Of a stretch of DNA of 64,000 bases, positions 51,405-60,602 are shown one piece after another. Numbering within the stretch: position 1 is the first letter of the stretch; each line of letters starts with the position of its first letter. A program made the translations under genes and the position numbers. Location of the stretch: contig NZMW01000016.1 in NCBI GenBank assembly GCA_002694685.1, forward strand, positions 1 to 64,000, read 5' to 3'. The notes beneath the pieces were generated by a model, which did no database searches, was not told the origin of the DNA, and was given only the letters and a program-made list of their open reading frames with translations. The stretch comes from Balneola sp. GTDB taxonomy: Bacteria > Bacteroidota > Rhodothermia > Balneolales > Balneolaceae.

Positions 51405-54400
51405 ATGCAACATTTGAAGTCTATTTTAAAGAGCATGTTAACCGTTAGCATGCTCTTTCTATTTGTTACGATTGATATTTCCGCTCAAGAGATCCCCATT
51501 AAACGTTCTCATGCTATCGCTGAAGCTCAGCCACAATTAGCAGATAACTTAAATGCGACCGGCACTCTTAACGTGGTTGCTATTATGGTTGAATTTCAAC
51601 CTGACAGCAATCGCCTGACCACAGGTACCGGCATCTTCGGGCCAAATGGCATGGAAGGTCTTCCCTATTTAGCTAACGCTGAAGATTTTCGGGTTGAACC
51701 ACTTCCGCACAATCGGAACTACTTTGAGGCTCACCTTGAATTTGCTAAGAACTATTTCGAGAAGTCATCGGACGGACAATTAATGATCGACTATCAGGTG
51801 TTACCTGATATCTATCGATTGCCTAAAAAGATGGAAGAGTATTCTCCGACCGGCGAGACTTTCACAAACGAAAAAATCGCAGAACTCTCCCGTGATGCCT
51901 GGCAGCAAGTAGAAAATGGACCTGATTTTGATGCAACGGGATTAGACCCTGAAACAACCGCTTTTGTGATTTTTCATGCCGGCGTTGGCCGGGATATTGA
52001 ACTTGTCGGAACCAGCCTGGATATCACTCCTTTTGATATTCCCTCAATTTATCTCCGCAAAGATAATCTTGGAAAGTTATTAAATGACCCTTCGTTTAAC
52101 GGTTTTCCTGTCAATGATGGGAACTTCAGAGTCACGAACACTTTAATCATCCCTCGCACCGAATCCCGTCGCGGATTAGATATTCAGGAAAACGAATTCG
52201 CTTTCCCACTCTCTATAAATGGGCTTTTATGTGCTTCCATAGGTAGTCATTTAGGCCTGCCGGATTTATTCAACACTGAAACCGGAGATCCGGCCATCGG
52301 ACGTTTTGGCCTGATGGATGGCGCTGGCTTCTTTTCCTACAATGGATTACTTCCGCCCGAACCTTCAGCCTGGGAAAAAATGTATTTAGGCTGGGAGACA
52401 CCTTTTGAAATTGATGTTAATACCCAAGGTGATATTCAGCTCCCGGCAAGTTCGTTAAACCAGGGAAATGCTATCGCGAAGTATAATCTCTCAGAGTCTG
52501 AGTACTTTCTGATTGAAAACCGACACCGAGACCCGGATGGAACAGGTATTACACTCACCATCCGCCAACCCGACGGTACGGAAGTGCAGCAGACTTTTAC
52601 CAATCAGGATGAAGCTTTTGTATTTCAGGAAGCAGATTTTGATACCCTTTTAGAAGCCGGGACTTTTGTTGATGCATCTAATTTTGATTTTAGCTTGCCT
52701 GGCGGACTCGATGTTGGTGAAGACGAAGATGACCCTGCTGATGATCGTAATCTAAATGGTGGAATTTTGATTTGGCACATCGATGAAGCCATGATTGATC
52801 TTCAGCTCCAGAACGATCGTGTGAATGCTTACCCAAATCGTCGCGGAGTTGATTTAGAAGAAGCTGATGGAGCCCAGGATATTGGTCCCGGAGTACCCGG
52901 AGCATTGGACAATAGCGCAGCCTTTGGTGCACCTTTTGATTTTTGGTGGAGTGGAAATAACTACAGGGTTATTTTACAGTCTGGACAAGAACGTAGTTTT
53001 TATGAGAACCGATTTGGCCCTGATACTCGTCCAAATAACAAAAGTAATTCCGGCGCCCCCTCCTTCTTCGAGCTGTATGATTTTTCTGATAACCTGACTA
53101 CCGCTACATTTAAGATTCGCGCCAATGAACCAAACTCTGATCTGTATTCCTCAAAATTCTCGGTTCAATTAGATTCCTCTCAAAGCTATTTTACAGAAGA
53201 CGATCCATATTATAGCTACTACCCATTATCTCTATCCGTTTATGAAACAGCTTCAGATACTTTCCTGATTATTCCTTCTCAGGAATCTGCTATGGCTGTA
53301 TCTATTTCAGATCCGGAAAACCTTCAGTTTCAAATATCAAACCAAGCTATTCAGCAGCCTTTTATTGGGAATGAACTTGTTCTTGGAGAAAAACCTCAGC
53401 AAAATTCAGCTAATATTGAGGTCTCTTCCCTTACCTGGAATGTTACTACTCAACAATTCGACACTACATGGACTTCAACGATACCTGCAAATACAGGATT
53501 TCTAAGTTCACAAAGTGGGCAAGTTATTCATGCCGATCTTACTACCACGGGACTTTCAGCTAACGACGGCTCAGAAGTATCTTTACAGACTATTCCATTT
53601 CAACAGTCCGAAATTATCGGTGGTGAATATGCCACCGTTGAACGTAATAGTGGCAATGCAGAAGTCACCTTTACCAACTTAGCTGATTTCATATACATCC
53701 CTGAATCAGCTACAAATAGGATTTATACCGGTACCATACAGCAAGGCAGCCGAAGCATTTTCTATGTATTTGAAGATAATAAATTCACCCTTTTCGACTC
53801 CGAATCAGATCCTGCTGAATTGCCTGTTTTTGAGGAAGAAGGAGCTGAGTGGCCTGCCATTTTAGATGATGCTTCAGTTCTTCGTGTTGACAAATTCAAC
53901 AATCAGTTGCTTGCTCAGAATAAAAACGGGAGTATTCAAAACTACTATCCTGTTAACGCTCCGGAAGGTGTTCAGTTTATTGGGACTCCCCTTTATACAG
54001 ATTTAATTGAGTCCGGAACCGAATATGCCTCGTTAGTAGTCGGGCAAGATAGTTTGTCTATCAACATCTATGCTTATTCAAACAATGGAGAACTGATTGA
54101 AGGCTTTCCTCTTTACGTTGGCAAAGCAATTTCGGCTCAAGCCCAGCCTATTCATCCTATTATTTATGATGGAAGTCTTTATACAATTGGGCATTCCGGA
54201 ACCTTGAAATCATGGAACCTGACTCAGGTCACAGATACCAAGTGGGGTTCACGCTATGGCACCGCTCCATTCAATAAAGTATCGGCCAGAGTGGAAAGCA
54301 TTTTTGAAGGCACACCCTCTGCTTTTGGTGTTTTAAACGAGGAAGAAACTTATAATTGGCCAAATCCGGCAGTAGATCATACCAATATCCGCTTTCAGAT

Positions 54401-54611
54401 CTCAGAACCCGGTGGTACCGTTCAGGTATCAATTATCACTGTAAGCGGCCGAATTATCTTTGACGAAACGGTTAGTTCTACGGGCGGATTTCCACAAGAA
54501 ATCAGAGTGGAAACCGCGGACTGGGGAAGCGGCGGCTATATAGCTCGTATAAAAGCTACGGTTGGTGGCAAAACAGAAACCAAACTCATTAAAATTGGAG
54601 TTGTACACTAA
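51405..54611 (+). CDS. M6-like T9SS cargo protein, catalytic motif lost
   Basis: 1068 aa with signal peptide (MLTVSMLFLFVTIDISAQ). Residues ~50-450 resemble the M6 (immune inhibitor A) fold: VVAIMVEFQPDSN, HNRNYFEAHLEFAKNYFEKSSDGQ and LGLPDLFNTETGDPAIGRFGLMDGAG. In active relatives HELGH precedes LGLPDL; here residues 277-281 are ASIGS, so both zinc histidines and the Glu are missing. The C-terminal ~80 residues (NWPNPAVDHTNIRF through GGYIARIKATVGGKTETKLIKI) are a T9SS type A sorting domain, so it is a likely cargo of PorU/PorV. 3 bp after porV and 1 bp overlap with the next gene. A binding or scaffold role is inferred. Confidence 0.85.
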   Translation: MQHLKSILKSMLTVSMLFLFVTIDISAQEIPIKRSHAIAEAQPQLADNLNATGTLNVVAIMVEFQPDSNRLTTGTGIFGPNGMEGLPYLANAEDFRVEPLPHNRNYFEAHLEFAKNYFEKSSDGQLMIDYQVLPDIYRLPKKMEEYSPTGETFTNEKIAELSRDAWQQVENGPDFDATGLDPETTAFVIFHAGVGRDIELVGTSLDITPFDIPSIYLRKDNLGKLLNDPSFNGFPVNDGNFRVTNTLIIPRTESRRGLDIQENEFAFPLSINGLLCASIGSHLGLPDLFNTETGDPAIGRFGLMDGAGFFSYNGLLPPEPSAWEKMYLGWETPFEIDVNTQGDIQLPASSLNQGNAIAKYNLSESEYFLIENRHRDPDGTGITLTIRQPDGTEVQQTFTNQDEAFVFQEADFDTLLEAGTFVDASNFDFSLPGGLDVGEDEDDPADDRNLNGGILIWHIDEAMIDLQLQNDRVNAYPNRRGVDLEEADGAQDIGPGVPGALDNSAAFGAPFDFWWSGNNYRVILQSGQERSFYENRFGPDTRPNNKSNSGAPSFFELYDFSDNLTTATFKIRANEPNSDLYSSKFSVQLDSSQSYFTEDDPYYSYYPLSLSVYETASDTFLIIPSQESAMAVSISDPENLQFQISNQAIQQPFIGNELVLGEKPQQNSANIEVSSLTWNVTTQQFDTTWTSTIPANTGFLSSQSGQVIHADLTTTGLSANDGSEVSLQTIPFQQSEIIGGEYATVERNSGNAEVTFTNLADFIYIPESATNRIYTGTIQQGSRSIFYVFEDNKFTLFDSESDPAELPVFEEEGAEWPAILDDASVLRVDKFNNQLLAQNKNGSIQNYYPVNAPEGVQFIGTPLYTDLIESGTEYASLVVGQDSLSINIYAYSNNGELIEGFPLYVGKAISAQAQPIHPIIYDGSLYTIGHSGTLKSWNLTQVTDTKWGSRYGTAPFNKVSARVESIFEGTPSAFGVLNEEETYNWPNPAVDHTNIRFQISEPGGTVQVSIITVSGRIIFDETVSSTGGFPQEIRVETADWGSGGYIARIKATVGGKTETKLIKIGVVH

Positions 54612-57600
54612 TGAGAATTACCAAGTTACTTTCTGTTTTATTGTTGATGATATGTTTTGTGCCTTCACTTACACAGGCACAAACTGATGTCCGGTTCTAT
54701 GACTATCCCCAAAACCACCTCGACTGGTACACTATAGAAAGCGAGCATTTTTTGGTGCATTTCCAGGAAGGCAATAGTCGTTCTGCACAAGTAGTTTCAC
54801 GAATTGCTGAAGAAGTACAACCACCAATTACACAACTTTATCAGTACGAGACAGACGAAAAAGTCAGTATTGTTCTCAAAGACCGCGAAGATTACTCAAA
54901 CGGTGCAGCCTACTTCTTCGACAATAAAATTGACATCTGGTTACCTGCTTTAAACACTCCTCTACGGGGGACTCATAACTGGCTTCGGAATGTAATATCC
55001 CACGAGTACACGCATATTATACAGATTCAAAAAGGAATGAAGCGAAGCCGTAAAATTCCGGCTTTCTACCTCCAATGGCTTTCTTATGAAGATGTTCGCC
55101 GGCCTGATGTTCTCTATGGCTTTCCAAATGGAATTATAACCATGCCCTTCGCAACGGTTAATATTCCCGCATGGCTAGCCGAAGGGACTGCCCAATATCA
55201 AACGGCAGGTCTATTATATGAAACATGGGACAGCCACAGGGATATGATTTTACGAACCCGGATTCTTTCCGATACTTATTTCTCTTTAGCCCAAATGGGG
55301 ACATTCTCCTCCAAAACCAGCCTTGAACGCGAGACTGTTTATAATCAGGGCTATGCCTTTGTAATCTATCTTGCCAATCGTTTTGGGGATGAAGTGTTAC
55401 GCGAAATTACCTCAGCACTGGGAGAAAAAGGAGTTTATTCTGTTGAAGAAGCTATTGAAATGGCTAGAGGTATTCCCGGTGAAGAAGTATTTCAAAGTTG
55501 GATTGATGAACGAAAAGAGTTTTATACTGACGCTACTAGCGGAATCAACCCAACTATTTCAGATACTGTTGAACCCTCAGGTTTCTATAACTTTTTTCCT
55601 CAGCTATCGCCGGATGGCACAAAGCTCGCCTACTTATCCAATAAGGGAATTGATTACGGGTTGATGTCGCTCTACCTCAAAGATTTAAATGGTAAAGACA
55701 AAGAAATCGCTGTCATCGACGACATTAAGTATCATGAGAAACAGAACCATGTCAGCTCTATGGAGCCATTGGTAACGTTCCTGGAAACCTCTTTCTCTTT
55801 CTCACCAAATGGTGAAAAAATCGCCTACGCCATCAACAAAAAGAATAAATATGGTGAGAGTTACCGCGATATTTTTCTTTATGACGTCAAATCTGAAGAG
55901 AATAAAAGACTCACCAACAGTGCACGAATTGAATCTCCGGAATGGAGTCCTTCAGGTGAAAAAATTGTAGCCGTTCAATATTCACAGGGAACTCAAAACT
56001 TAGCACTTCTATATCCGGGTCAAACGGATTCTGTAAAGCAACTTACAAATTATAAATCCGGTGAGACCGTTTACACTCCAGAGTGGAATCAGGCTGAGTC
56101 GAAAATCTATTTTGCCAAAGCTAAGCTCGATAACCGGGATATTTATATTTATGATATGGCATCCGGAATAGTGATCCCTTACCTGAACGACAAATACATT
56201 GATTACCGCGATCCGCATTTAGGCCCTAATGGAGAGTATTTGTACTACTCAGCTAATCCAGAAGGCATTTTTAATATTTATCGAATTTCTCTTCAGACCG
56301 GTGAAGAGGAGAAGCTAACCAGCGTTATGGGCGGTGCATTCATGCCTTATATTGGAGAAGATGGAACGCTTTATTTCTCTGAATTTCACAAAGATGGGTA
56401 CAAAATTAAATCTGCTAAAGAGCTCAATTTATTAACTCAGCCTCAGATGGGTTTTTATGAACCTGCTTTCCCTGATGACATTACATCTCCGGGTGCTGAT
56501 TTTGAATACATTAACAAGCTCAACGATTTCGATGATACAGATATCCGGCCTTTTGGTGCTACCGCAGAAGCCATAGCTGATACCGGAACGTACCGTTATC
56601 AAATGACCACCATCGATGGAAATAAAGATCTGGAATATCGGGAGTACGAAGATACCTACTCCGGATTTAGTTTTTTCCCGGTCTTACGTTTTGATAACTA
56701 TTCGCAAATTAATGGAAATAACGGGTCGCTTATTAAAAATGGAAAGGTTGGAAAGTTTGGGGAGAACTTGCTTCGCGATGCCAAACCCGGTGTGTACTTC
56801 TCCTCCAGAGACGTCATTGATAAACTCAGTATTTTTGGTGGAATTATGGTTGGTGTAGCATCTCAGCCCGCTGAAAGTATAGGTGGATTCTTTTTACCTG
56901 ACCGACTTCTTGGGCTCGATCGTGACGCTTTTTTAATTGCCGAACATCGGGGTCTTCCTTTCATCGAGAGAAGCTGGTCACCCACCATTGCTCTCGAAAT
57001 TTATAACCTCCGAAGGAATGTATCTGATGGATTATCAATAGAAGAATTTCCATGTACATCTTGTTTGCCGGATACCGTCAACACGAACATTGCTTATGAC
57101 ATTTGGGAAGCAGGGCTCTACTTCAGAAGTAAACTAAGCCGCAGAAGCATGCTTGAGCTGGGTATCGCTTACAGCCCTTATAGAGTTTCAACCGATGATT
57201 TTTATTCCCGTGAACTTCAAGCTCAGATAAGCGGGTCTTCATCTCAGTACTTTCGCGGAACTACCTATTCCGGATCTTACACCTTCGATTACTATACTTA
57301 CTCAAATGATGCCGACATTGCTCCATTGGGTTTAAAAGGCTACGCGAGATATCAATTTCAGCCCTCTAAATTGCTTGAAGAGTATGAGATTAAAGATGGA
57401 TCTCTTGTTCCAGTCTTCAAGAAATCCAACAACCACTCTTCCGAGATTCATATGCGTTATGGTTTCAAGACCTTTGGGGATCAGGCTTTTCAGGCTCGTA
57501 TCCGTGGTTTCCATTATTTCAACAATCCCAATGATTCGTTCTATTCTGATTATGTAGGTGGATTTTTGGGCATGCGAAGCTATCCATATTTTGCTTTGGG

Positions 57601-57970
57601 AGGAAGTACCACCGGTTTCGCCAGTTTATCCTGGTTCGCACCCATTTTTCGAAATATCAATAAACAAGCCGGACCTTATACACTGGATAAAGTTTTTGCA
57701 CGTTTCTTCTTTGAAACCGGCAACGGGTGGAGAAGTCCTTATGACACCGGCAATAATTTAAAGTCTGGAATTGGAGCTGAATTACGATTAGCCTTAAATG
57801 GGTATTATCTTTTCCCGCTGAAATTCTTTGTTAGTGGATCCTATGGATTTAATAAATTTACACTCACGCTACCGGATGATTTCATTACCAACTCACAGAG
57901 CAATAAAGTGACTTATGGTAGAGATATTCTTATCCACTTTGGCATAACCTTCGACTTTGAACTGCTATGA
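54611..57970 (+). CDS. Gluzincin / beta-propeller / outer-membrane barrel protein
   Basis: 1119 aa with signal peptide ending LTQAQ. Residues ~35-290 are a peptidase MA-like gluzincin: H131-E132-YT-H135 in ISHEYTHIIQIQ, and E191 in AWLAEGTAQYQT. Residues ~310-620 carry PD40/TolB-like propeller repeats (FPQLSPDGTKLAYLSNKG, ESPEWSPSGEKIVAVQYS, RDPHLGPNGEYLYYSAN). The last ~450 residues are strand-rich with aromatic ends, finishing LIHFGITFDFELL, which suggests an outer-membrane barrel. It overlaps the M6-like gene (1 bp) and the DUF5683-like gene (4 bp). Likely a surface metalloprotease or translocation factor with the T9SS genes. Confidence 0.85.
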   Translation: MRITKLLSVLLLMICFVPSLTQAQTDVRFYDYPQNHLDWYTIESEHFLVHFQEGNSRSAQVVSRIAEEVQPPITQLYQYETDEKVSIVLKDREDYSNGAAYFFDNKIDIWLPALNTPLRGTHNWLRNVISHEYTHIIQIQKGMKRSRKIPAFYLQWLSYEDVRRPDVLYGFPNGIITMPFATVNIPAWLAEGTAQYQTAGLLYETWDSHRDMILRTRILSDTYFSLAQMGTFSSKTSLERETVYNQGYAFVIYLANRFGDEVLREITSALGEKGVYSVEEAIEMARGIPGEEVFQSWIDERKEFYTDATSGINPTISDTVEPSGFYNFFPQLSPDGTKLAYLSNKGIDYGLMSLYLKDLNGKDKEIAVIDDIKYHEKQNHVSSMEPLVTFLETSFSFSPNGEKIAYAINKKNKYGESYRDIFLYDVKSEENKRLTNSARIESPEWSPSGEKIVAVQYSQGTQNLALLYPGQTDSVKQLTNYKSGETVYTPEWNQAESKIYFAKAKLDNRDIYIYDMASGIVIPYLNDKYIDYRDPHLGPNGEYLYYSANPEGIFNIYRISLQTGEEEKLTSVMGGAFMPYIGEDGTLYFSEFHKDGYKIKSAKELNLLTQPQMGFYEPAFPDDITSPGADFEYINKLNDFDDTDIRPFGATAEAIADTGTYRYQMTTIDGNKDLEYREYEDTYSGFSFFPVLRFDNYSQINGNNGSLIKNGKVGKFGENLLRDAKPGVYFSSRDVIDKLSIFGGIMVGVASQPAESIGGFFLPDRLLGLDRDAFLIAEHRGLPFIERSWSPTIALEIYNLRRNVSDGLSIEEFPCTSCLPDTVNTNIAYDIWEAGLYFRSKLSRRSMLELGIAYSPYRVSTDDFYSRELQAQISGSSSQYFRGTTYSGSYTFDYYTYSNDADIAPLGLKGYARYQFQPSKLLEEYEIKDGSLVPVFKKSNNHSSEIHMRYGFKTFGDQAFQARIRGFHYFNNPNDSFYSDYVGGFLGMRSYPYFALGGSTTGFASLSWFAPIFRNINKQAGPYTLDKVFARFFFETGNGWRSPYDTGNNLKSGIGAELRLALNGYYLFPLKFFVSGSYGFNKFTLTLPDDFITNSQSNKVTYGRDILIHFGITFDFELL

Positions 57971-58944
57971 AAAAACTTACTTTCATATGGCTGACCATGA
58001 CATTGCTTCCTATGGCGATGTCAGCTCAGGTGGTAAGTGATTTCAGCAACGGAATTTTTAAAAAGGCTGAAATTCAAAAATCAACAGAAGCAGATCTGCA
58101 TATTTCTGACTTCTCTTATCAAAGTGAATTTTCAAGTAGTCGCTCGGGTGTTTTAGAAGCTTCGCGAACTAAGCCTTTTGTAGCCTTTACTGCTTCAGCA
58201 CTTGTTCCCGGAGCTGGACAGGCATTAAACGGAAAATGGGCACGAGCTGGTGTTTATTTTGCCATTGAAGCAGCTGGTATCATCTATCATCTGGATAGAA
58301 ATGCGAAAGCCCGTCGTCAGGAAAAAGCATACGAAGCATTCACTCACAAAAACTGGAGTGTTTTAGCTTATGCTGAATGGCTGGTTGAGTATTCGCAGGC
58401 AAATGGTTTGGATAACGACTGGCAGACCCTTCAGGCAAATATTGAGGGGCAAGATCCGGACTTCAGTAATACTACTAACGATTGGGGTAAAGTAAACATC
58501 AATCTTCTGCACCAAGTTGAAAATCAAACCCCATTTGTTTTTGAAAATAAATTGGGCATTGAATTTTCTCATACACTTCCTGAATATGGCTCCCAGCAAT
58601 ACTATGAGCTAATCAGTAAGTATTATCAGTTTCAGGCCGGCTGGCAAGATTTTTACAATGTCTCTATCAACATGAGTTCACCCAACTATGATCCTAATCA
58701 CACTTTTTTCTACGGCTGGCAGGGAAGGGATGAACCGAACACTTTATTCTATCAAGGACGGGATCGTGCACAGACATTTAATGACAATTATCGCGCAGCC
58801 GGGAACATCCTGAAGCTTTTGTTGGTAAATCATGTAGTTTCCGCCTTCGATGCATTATTCACCGTTCAGCTAAAAAACAGCCGAATCGAGAGTAACACCA
58901 ATCTCATGAAGATGGAACAATTTTCGTTAACCTGGCACTTTTAA
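57967..58944 (+). CDS. DUF5683-like membrane protein
   Basis: 325 aa with signal peptide ending MSAQ. The region FVAFTASALVPGAGQALNGKWARAGVYFAIEAAGIIYHLDRNAKARRQEKAYEAF is the DUF5683 pattern: a glycine-rich turn and hydrophobic helices, then charged residues. The rest (NVSINMSSPNYDPNHTFFYGWQGRDEPNT) has no motif I know. In this family the hydrophobic helices suggest envelope location. Translationally coupled to the preceding barrel protein; function unknown. Confidence 0.75.
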   Translation: MKKLTFIWLTMTLLPMAMSAQVVSDFSNGIFKKAEIQKSTEADLHISDFSYQSEFSSSRSGVLEASRTKPFVAFTASALVPGAGQALNGKWARAGVYFAIEAAGIIYHLDRNAKARRQEKAYEAFTHKNWSVLAYAEWLVEYSQANGLDNDWQTLQANIEGQDPDFSNTTNDWGKVNINLLHQVENQTPFVFENKLGIEFSHTLPEYGSQQYYELISKYYQFQAGWQDFYNVSINMSSPNYDPNHTFFYGWQGRDEPNTLFYQGRDRAQTFNDNYRAAGNILKLLLVNHVVSAFDALFTVQLKNSRIESNTNLMKMEQFSLTWHF

Positions 58945-58967
58945 CACGTCTATAGTTCCTGTATTTT

Positions 58968-59816
58968 ATGCACATGCTTAAGCAGATTCTCACCAACAAA
59001 TATTTCTACATCGGTACTTTTTCGCTGATGATATTCGGCGCGGCTCTACTCTATGTGGCCGACAATTTCATTATGCCTTCTTATACCAATTTTAATGAAG
59101 GGGTAACCGTACCCGACGTCACCCGAATTTCTCTTGAAGAAGCAGAAACCATGCTCACCAGCTACGGATTACGATTCGAAGTGACTGACCGGCGAGCAAA
59201 TTCTGCATACCCGGCCGACTACGTTATTGACCAAAGTCCCGGAGCGGATAACATTGTAAAGCCGGACCGAAAGGTTTACCTAACCGTGAATACCGAAGTC
59301 CGGCCTCAGGTACAGGTACCTGATGTTGTTAATCTATCTCCACGAAATGCTGAGATTCAGCTTCAGAACTATGGCTTGGTTGTGGGATCTAAGAGTTACG
59401 AGTCTTCCAGATTTAAGAACATTTTGAGACAGTCAATCCCTGCAGGAACAACCGTCGAAAAAGGCACCGTCATTGATTTAGTGCTTGGAGATGGGTTTGG
59501 CAATAAAATTGTCACGGTCCCTGAAATCATAGGGCTTCGACTACCTGAAGCTCAGTTAAAGCTACGAGAAGCCGGTTTTAGGGTTGAAGAAGTCCAATTC
59601 CGTCCAACTAAAGATATTGTCCCAAATACCGTATTAGATTTCTCTCCTAAAGAAGAGCAACTTCGTGAAGGAGAAACTTTGACACTTGTAATTTCAGAAC
59701 GGTTTGAAGTTATTGAACAAAGTGAAGGTGGCGCTGTTATCATTGATTCCACTGGAAATAACTCTTCTACACCGCCGGATTCCACTAACAATCAACCCAA
59801 CAACAATCAGGATTAG
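58968..59816 (+). CDS. PASTA-domain membrane protein
   Basis: 282 aa. One N-terminal membrane helix (YFYIGTFSLMIFGAALLYV) then three PASTA domains: VTVPDVTRISLEEAETMLTSYGLRFEV, VQVPDVVNLSPRNAEIQLQNYGLVVG and VTVPEIIGLRLPEAQLKLREAGFRVEE, each followed by the usual NxVxxxxPxxG turn. The C-terminal tail is Asn/Ser/Pro-rich. PASTA proteins bind peptidoglycan or muropeptide; no kinase domain is attached here. Its stop (TAG) touches the rpe start codon, so the two are co-transcribed. Confidence 0.92.
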   Translation: MHMLKQILTNKYFYIGTFSLMIFGAALLYVADNFIMPSYTNFNEGVTVPDVTRISLEEAETMLTSYGLRFEVTDRRANSAYPADYVIDQSPGADNIVKPDRKVYLTVNTEVRPQVQVPDVVNLSPRNAEIQLQNYGLVVGSKSYESSRFKNILRQSIPAGTTVEKGTVIDLVLGDGFGNKIVTVPEIIGLRLPEAQLKLREAGFRVEEVQFRPTKDIVPNTVLDFSPKEEQLREGETLTLVISERFEVIEQSEGGAVIIDSTGNNSSTPPDSTNNQPNNNQD

Positions 59817-60485
59817 ATGAATTTCGAACTTCCCTTTATTGCACCATCAATTTTAGCCGCTGATTTTACAAAGCTGGGTAAAGATATTGGAGAAGTTGTT
59901 GAAGGTGGAGCTTCATGGATTCATTGTGATATAATGGATGGGCATTTTGTACCGAATATCAGCTATGGCCCTAATATCGTGAAAGCAGCTAAGTCAGCCG
60001 CTCCGGAAGCTTTTTTCGACGTTCACTTAATGATTGAAAACCCGGATAATTTTGTAGAAGCGTTTGTCCAAGCAGGTGCAGACTTGATTTCTGTCCATCA
60101 GGAAACCTGTCCTCACCTACACCGGACTATTCAGAATATCAAAAAATATGGGATTATGACGGGCGTAGTTGTTAACCCGGCCACTCCTCTACAAGCCATT
60201 GAGCCAGTTCTTGAAGATGTTGACCTCGTCTTGATTATGAGCGTCAACCCCGGTTTTGGTGGGCAAAGCTTTATTGAAAGCAGCTATAAAAAGCTTGAAA
60301 AACTGGCTGCGATCCGAGATGAAAAAGAACTTGGTTTCCTTATTCAGGTTGATGGAGGCGTTAATCTTAAAAACGCCAAAAAAATAGCCAATGCCGGTGC
60401 TGATATCTTAGTTGCAGGAAGCAGCGTTTTCAGTGCCACCAATATTTCGGCTCGTTTCGAAGAACTCTCGGAAAAATTAGACTAG
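59817..60485 (+). CDS. rpe: Ribulose-phosphate 3-epimerase
   Basis: 222 aa TIM barrel. Catalytic and metal residues are in APSILAADFTKLGKDI, HCDIMDGHFVPNISYGP, FFDVHLMIENPDNFV, SVNPGFGGQSFI and QVDGGVNLKNAKKIANAGADILVAGSSVF. It interconverts ribulose 5-phosphate and xylulose 5-phosphate in the pentose phosphate pathway. Starts directly after the PASTA stop. Confidence 0.97.
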   Translation: MNFELPFIAPSILAADFTKLGKDIGEVVEGGASWIHCDIMDGHFVPNISYGPNIVKAAKSAAPEAFFDVHLMIENPDNFVEAFVQAGADLISVHQETCPHLHRTIQNIKKYGIMTGVVVNPATPLQAIEPVLEDVDLVLIMSVNPGFGGQSFIESSYKKLEKLAAIRDEKELGFLIQVDGGVNLKNAKKIANAGADILVAGSSVFSATNISARFEELSEKLD

Positions 60486-60602
60486 CTACAGTCTCTCTCA
60501 CTTTCCTTTCTTCTAAAAATAGAATCTACTTCAGTGAGACCATCATTTCTTGCACTAAATTCTTACCTTTAGGCTGTTCATTAACACTAAACCAGTACTG
60601 TT

